Of a stretch of DNA of 8,696 nucleotides, positions 6,007 through 8,696 are shown in pieces; the first letter of the stretch is position 1; every line of letters starts with the position of its first letter. Both the position numbers and the translations under genes were made by a program. The notes beneath the pieces were generated by a model. It was given only the letters and a program-made list of their open reading frames with translations. It did not search any database and had not been told where the DNA came from. This DNA comes from Marinosulfonomonas sp. (GTDB taxonomy: Bacteria; Pseudomonadota; Alphaproteobacteria; Rhodobacterales; Rhodobacteraceae): positions 1-8,696 of the forward strand of contig JAHRVD010000089.1 of the NCBI GenBank assembly GCA_019090845.1, read 5' to 3'.

Positions 6007-6024
6007 TACGGTGTTTTACGTAGG
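6004..6024 (-). promoter_or_regulatory. FixJ-like box upstream of the receiver-only gene
   Basis: On the minus strand the 14-mer CTACGTAAAACACC (6023-6010) starts 2 nt after the FixJ-type gene's stop codon. The surrounding 21 bp agree at 18 positions with 5470-5490 in front of the effector operon. It keeps the C-T-A-C-G-T-A half of the FixJ consensus and differs in the distal part. Confidence 0.55.
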
Positions 6025-6025
6025 T

Positions 6026-6652
6026 TCAGGGCGTGCCGTCCGTCACGGCACCGGCGGTCACCGCAAGGCGGACAAGATGCGCCAGATTGCGGGCCTGCAT
6101 CTTTTCCATCGCGCGGGCGCGATGAATTTCAACCGTCCGCGGGCTGATATCGAGATTGTAAGCGATGACCTTGTTGAGGTTGCCGATGACCAGTTCGTCA
6201 AGCACCTGCCGCTCGCGGGTGGTAAGGCGGTCAAGCCGCTGCCTGATTTCTCCGGCCTGATTGTCCGTGGCCCAGGTCAAGGCGCTTTTGTTCAATGCGG
6301 CGCGCACGGCTGTGGTGATTGCTTCGGCTTTGAATGGTTTTTCAAGGAAATCGACAGCACCGGCCTTCATTGCGCGCACCGCCATTGCCAGATCTCCATG
6401 GCCGGTCATTATGATGACAGGCATGTTGATATTCCGCTCGGCCAGTCTGGATTGTACCTCTGGGCCGCTGAGGCCGGGCATGCGTACATCAAGCAAAAGA
6501 CACCCGTTTTGTGCCGATTTCACTTTGTCCAGAAACGCCGTTCCGGAACTGAACTGGGCAACTTCGAATCCGGCGGTTTCCAGCAGCACGGCCAAAGACT
6601 CGCGCGCGGGATCATCGTCATCGACGATAAAGACGGTTTGCGTGTCAGACAT
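6026..6652 (-). CDS. FixJ-type two-component response regulator (receiver + LuxR HTH)
   Basis: 208 residues, close to the 204 of rhizobial FixJ. The receiver domain (about 5-120) has D-D-D-D at 11-14, phosphoacceptor Asp55 in L-L-L-D-V-R-M-P-G, Thr83 in I-M-T-G-H-G-D, and Lys105 in F-L-E-K-P-F. The C-terminal LuxR/FixJ helix-turn-helix (about 140-200) includes T-T-R-E-R-Q-V-L-D and N-K-V-I-A-Y-N-L-D-I-S-P-R-T-V-E-I-H-R-A, nearly the recognition-helix sequence of FixJ (from memory). This supports binding to FixJ-type DNA. The start ATG (6652) overlaps the kinase stop codon by 8 nt, which points to translational coupling and a matched pair. I did not assign the symbol fixJ because the partner lacks the FixL heme signature and the targets differ from fixK. 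Confidence 0.93.
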   Translation of the reverse strand: MSDTQTVFIVDDDDPARESLAVLLETAGFEVAQFSSGTAFLDKVKSAQNGCLLLDVRMPGLSGPEVQSRLAERNINMPVIIMTGHGDLAMAVRAMKAGAVDFLEKPFKAEAITTAVRAALNKSALTWATDNQAGEIRQRLDRLTTRERQVLDELVIGNLNKVIAYNLDISPRTVEIHRARAMEKMQARNLAHLVRLAVTAGAVTDGTP

Positions 6653-8156
6653 CGGCGCCATCCCCGATTTCGGCGGGCAATGTGAATGTGAAACACAAGC
6701 CGCCGCCAGTATTTCGATCCACCCGGATTTTCCCGCTGTGTTCTTCGACGATGGACTTGCTGATCGACAGGCCCACGCCCATGCCATCGGGTTTTGTCGT
6801 CGTGAACGCATCAAACAATTTGGCCAACATTTCGTCCGCTACGCCGGGACCATTATCACGAATGCTTATTTGCGCAGAGTCGCCATTGCTGGTCGAAGTC
6901 GTGACTGTCAATTGTGCCCCTGCGACCAAGGATAGTGCCTCAATGGCGTTTCGGACAAGGTTGAAGACCACCTGTTGGATCTGAATTCTGTCGACGGAAA
7001 CCCGCGGCAGGTCGCTGGCAAAACTAACCCTGAAATCAATGCCTTCCGCCGTGGCATTCGCGGCCAGAAGGCCGATCGCTTCTTCGGCAATTTCGTTCAG
7101 GTTCTCGATGGTCCGGTTGCTCTCTCCTTTTTTGACGAACGACCTCAGCCCGGAAATGATCTTTCCCGCCCGCTCGGCCTGATCTGCGGCCCTGCCTATG
7201 TAGTCTGACAGTTGGTCCGACGCACCCGTATCGTTGGCGTCGATCAGCATCTGGCAGGCTTGCAGATAGTTCATCACAGCCGCCAGCGGTTGATTGAGCT
7301 CATGCGCCAGCCCCGAAGCCATTTCACCCATGCTGCTTACGCGTGCGCCATGATGCAGGTTGGCCTGCAGTGTGCGCGCCTTTTGTTCTGCCTTCAGGTG
7401 CTCGCGCATGTCCTGGGCAATGAACAGGATGCACTCTTCTTCCTGCAACTGGATAACACTTGCCGACACCCGTACCGGAATCTGCTCGCCGTTGCTGGAA
7501 AGACAGCTGAGCCGGTCGGTTTTGGCCCTGCCGCTGGCCAGCAAGGACGCCATGAATTCGCGATGGATGTCCATCTGGTGTTGGTGCAGATCCTCGGTCG
7601 TTTTTGTGATTAGTTCGTCGCGGGAATAACCCAGCATACGGCAGGCTTCGTCGTTGACGTCCAGCATAATCCCATCGGCAATGCGCACCAGAAATATCGC
7701 CTCGTGTGTGCTTTCCACAATCTTGCGGTATCGTTCTTCGCTTTCAGACAAGGCCGCTTCGGCTTGCTTCCGCTCGGTTATGTCACGAAATGACACCACT
7801 GCACCGACAATCTCGCCGTCATCGATAATCGGTGTGCTGACATACTCGACGGGAAAACTGGACCCGTCCTTTCGCCAAAAAACCTCGTCGGTGACGTGGT
7901 GTACCTTGCCGTCCTTAAACGCGGCGTAGATCGGGCATTCGGTATTGGGGAAATGACTGCCGTCGGGATGCGAATGATGGATCAGTGTGTGTGAGCTCTT
8001 GCCAAACAGTTCATCCGAGGAGAACCCGGTAAGACGCTCCGCCGCCGGATTGGAAAACGTCGTCAGGCCGTTGGCGTCTATTCCATATACACCGTCACCC
8101 GTCGCTTCCAGTATCAAGTTGCGGTGCTTTAGAAGTACGTCTTCGTTGGATTTCAT
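6645..8156 (-). CDS. PAS-PAS sensor histidine kinase, FixL-like architecture
   Basis: 503 residues, no membrane helices. PAS1 spans about 10-125 and is rich in His (H56, H60, H61, H63, H68, H86, H87) with C74, ending V-F-W-R-K-D-G-S-S-F-P-V-E-Y and the usual F-R-D-I-T-E-R-K linker. PAS2 spans about 140-255. A short coiled stretch leads to the H-box G-L-A-H-E-L-N-Q-P-L (His285), typical of the FixL/DctB kinase class. The ATP domain has N-box N-L-V-R-N-A-I-E-A (N403), G1 D-N-G-P-G (434-438), F-box T-T-T-K-P and G2 G-M-G-V-G-L-S-I. In an ungapped comparison the FixL heme-ligating His position is Met195, so heme binding is doubtful. The ATG at 8156 has AGG immediately upstream. It is the first complete gene of the regulator block and overlaps the FixJ-type gene. 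Confidence 0.93.
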   Translation of the reverse strand: MKSNEDVLLKHRNLILEATGDGVYGIDANGLTTFSNPAAERLTGFSSDELFGKSSHTLIHHSHPDGSHFPNTECPIYAAFKDGKVHHVTDEVFWRKDGSSFPVEYVSTPIIDDGEIVGAVVSFRDITERKQAEAALSESEERYRKIVESTHEAIFLVRIADGIMLDVNDEACRMLGYSRDELITKTTEDLHQHQMDIHREFMASLLASGRAKTDRLSCLSSNGEQIPVRVSASVIQLQEEECILFIAQDMREHLKAEQKARTLQANLHHGARVSSMGEMASGLAHELNQPLAAVMNYLQACQMLIDANDTGASDQLSDYIGRAADQAERAGKIISGLRSFVKKGESNRTIENLNEIAEEAIGLLAANATAEGIDFRVSFASDLPRVSVDRIQIQQVVFNLVRNAIEALSLVAGAQLTVTTSTSNGDSAQISIRDNGPGVADEMLAKLFDAFTTTKPDGMGVGLSISKSIVEEHSGKIRVDRNTGGGLCFTFTLPAEIGDGADV

Positions 8157-8177
8157 CCTGTTAAACCTGCTTTGGCA

Positions 8178-8337
8178 TCATCTGGCCGGAACGGTGAATT
8201 TCAACCCGCCAACCCCGGTCGCAAGCGGTGTAGCGGGCGGCACCGGTTCCGGTGGCTGCTGTGCAGAAGTGTTTTGCATGAAAACATGGTCTCGTCGAGT
8301 TGTTAGCGCATAGTCAGATTTGGCACCCTTCGCGAGG
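8178..8337 (-). pseudogene. Possible C-terminal remnant of a gene truncated by the right IS6 copy
   Basis: A minus-strand frame is open from the IS boundary to a TGA at 8180-8178 (about 52 codons). It ends 21 bp before the kinase start, a typical operon gap. The sequence has a Pro/Ala-rich tail (A-Q-Q-P-P-E-P-V-P-P-A-T-P) and then G-G-L-K-F-T-V-P-A-R. I do not recognise it. It could be the tail of a gene formerly cotranscribed with the kinase, a 33-residue small protein from the ATG at 8280, or chance open frame in an intergenic region that carries the kinase promoter. No convincing promoter was found here. Confidence 0.3.
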
Positions 8338-8359
8338 GCACTGTCAGACAAAACTTGGT
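8338..8359 (+). repeat. Left terminal inverted repeat of right IS6 copy
   Basis: Starts GGCACTGTCAGACAAA, close to the general IS6-family end (GGCACTGT...). It matches the inverted right end of the other copy at 12 of 16 positions and lies 34 nt before the transposase start. The preceding sequence CCCTTCGCGAGG has no relation to the flank of the left copy. Confidence 0.65.
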
Positions 8360-8393
8360 TGAAGAGGGCAGGCGGCTCACCTAGCGTCTCCGG

Positions 8394-8696
8394 ATGGCAA
8401 AACGCAGCCCATTTCGCTATTTCAAGACGAGCCGCGAGATCATTCGCCTGGCGGTAATGCTGTACGTTCGATATCCGCTTTCGCTTCGGAACGTCGAAGA
8501 CCTGCTGCACGAACGCGGCATCGATGTCAGCCACGAATCGATCCGATTTTGGTGGAATCGCTTCGGTCCATTGTTCGCCGCGGAGATCCGAAGAAAACGG
8601 ATCCAACAACTTCGTGCTCATTCAAATTGGCAATGGCATTTGGACGAGGTGTTTGTAAAATTTAACGGTGAAACCCACTATCTCTCGCGCCGTAGA
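8394..8696 (+). CDS. IS6-family transposase, N-terminal part (3' end outside window, possibly frameshifted)
   Basis: 101 codons from the ATG at 8394. It begins with the usual short basic leader and the helix-turn-helix region (S-R-E-I-I-R-L-A-V-M-L-Y, then E-R-G-I-D-V-S-H-E-S-I-R-F-W), followed by the first catalytic Asp in W-H-L-D-E-V-F-V-K-F-N-G. The last codons read H-Y-L-S-R-R-R where IS6 proteins, including the copy at the left edge, read H-Y-L-W-R-A-V-D. Inserting GG after the eleventh base from this point restores the expected codons exactly (CTC TGG CGC GCC GTA GA), so a 2-nt deletion near 8684 is likely and would inactivate this copy. It could also be a sequence error at the end of an assembly. 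Confidence 0.85.
   Translation, partial: MAKRSPFRYFKTSREIIRLAVMLYVRYPLSLRNVEDLLHERGIDVSHESIRFWWNRFGPLFAAEIRRKRIQQLRAHSNWQWHLDEVFVKFNGETHYLSRRR

Larger units (their letters stand above)
8338..8696 (+). mobile_element. IS6-family insertion sequence, left part (right copy)
   Basis: Begins with a terminal repeat at 8338 and continues through the transposase start to the window edge. It has the same orientation as the left-edge copy but is not identical to it: the about 33 bp that both copies share differ at several codon third positions and by a 2-nt gap. The pair therefore derives from two related IS elements or an old duplication. Confidence 0.8.

Noticed and set aside
5543..6685. Long plus-strand open frame (380 codons) opposite both response regulators
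   Set aside because: It is antisense to two clearly recognised receiver proteins; its own sequence is Ser/Arg-rich and has no family features, so it is a shadow of high-GC coding DNA.
1..8696. Small circular plasmid closed through a single IS6 copy
   Set aside because: The end sequences overlap in homology but differ in several bases and by 2 nt, and no replication or partition gene or origin-like repeat cluster is present.
1..8696. CRISPR arrays, tRNA or rRNA genes, phage genes
   Set aside because: No regularly spaced repeats, no cloverleaf or rRNA-like stretches and no phage structural or integrase proteins were seen on either strand.

Overview
The window reads as accessory DNA from an alphaproteobacterium, most probably a marine Rhodobacterales/Roseobacter-type genome. 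This is inferred from moderately high GC, the FixL/FixJ-style regulators, the DUF1348, PNPOx-like and DoxX proteins, and the type of IS6-family transposase. Species and replicon (plasmid or chromosome) cannot be told from the sequence.

Layout. Both ends lie inside IS6-family insertion sequences on the + strand. The left edge holds the C-terminal two thirds of one transposase (2-463) with its right terminal repeat (471-492). The right edge holds the left terminal repeat and N-terminal 101 codons of a second, diverged copy (8338-8696). The two copies are in direct orientation, flank about 7.8 kb, and break off at the same place in the gene, so the window looks like the inside of an IS6-type pseudo-compound transposon. 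All genes between them are on the minus strand.

Regulatory half (8156 down to 5533): a PAS-PAS sensor histidine kinase, overlapping by 8 nt with a FixJ-type response regulator, followed by a receiver-only protein resembling the FixT class of feedback regulators. Effector half (5284 down to about 492): a signal-peptide-bearing isochorismatase-fold hydrolase, a DoxX membrane protein, a small cytosolic histidine kinase, a DUF1348 (NTF2-like) protein, a PNPOx-like flavoprotein, a signal-peptide-bearing alpha/beta hydrolase with an Asp nucleophile, and the remnant of a pyridine nucleotide-disulfide oxidoreductase cut by the left IS.

How the parts connect. The most interesting signal is in the DNA between the halves. 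Upstream of the effector operon two adjacent 14-bp FixJ-like boxes lie head to tail (5476-5503). A near-identical 21-bp version of the second box lies upstream of the receiver-only gene (6004-6024). In both places the box is followed by candidate -35 and -10 hexamers at exactly the same distances. The FixJ-type protein keeps a recognition helix very close to that of rhizobial FixJ. The simplest reading is a self-contained FixL/FixJ/FixT-like circuit that switches on both its own single-receiver brake and an operon of two exported hydrolases, a DoxX protein and redox/flavin proteins. The heme ligand position of FixL does not appear to be kept, so the signal is probably not oxygen sensed in the FixL way. 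The substrate of the operon is unknown.
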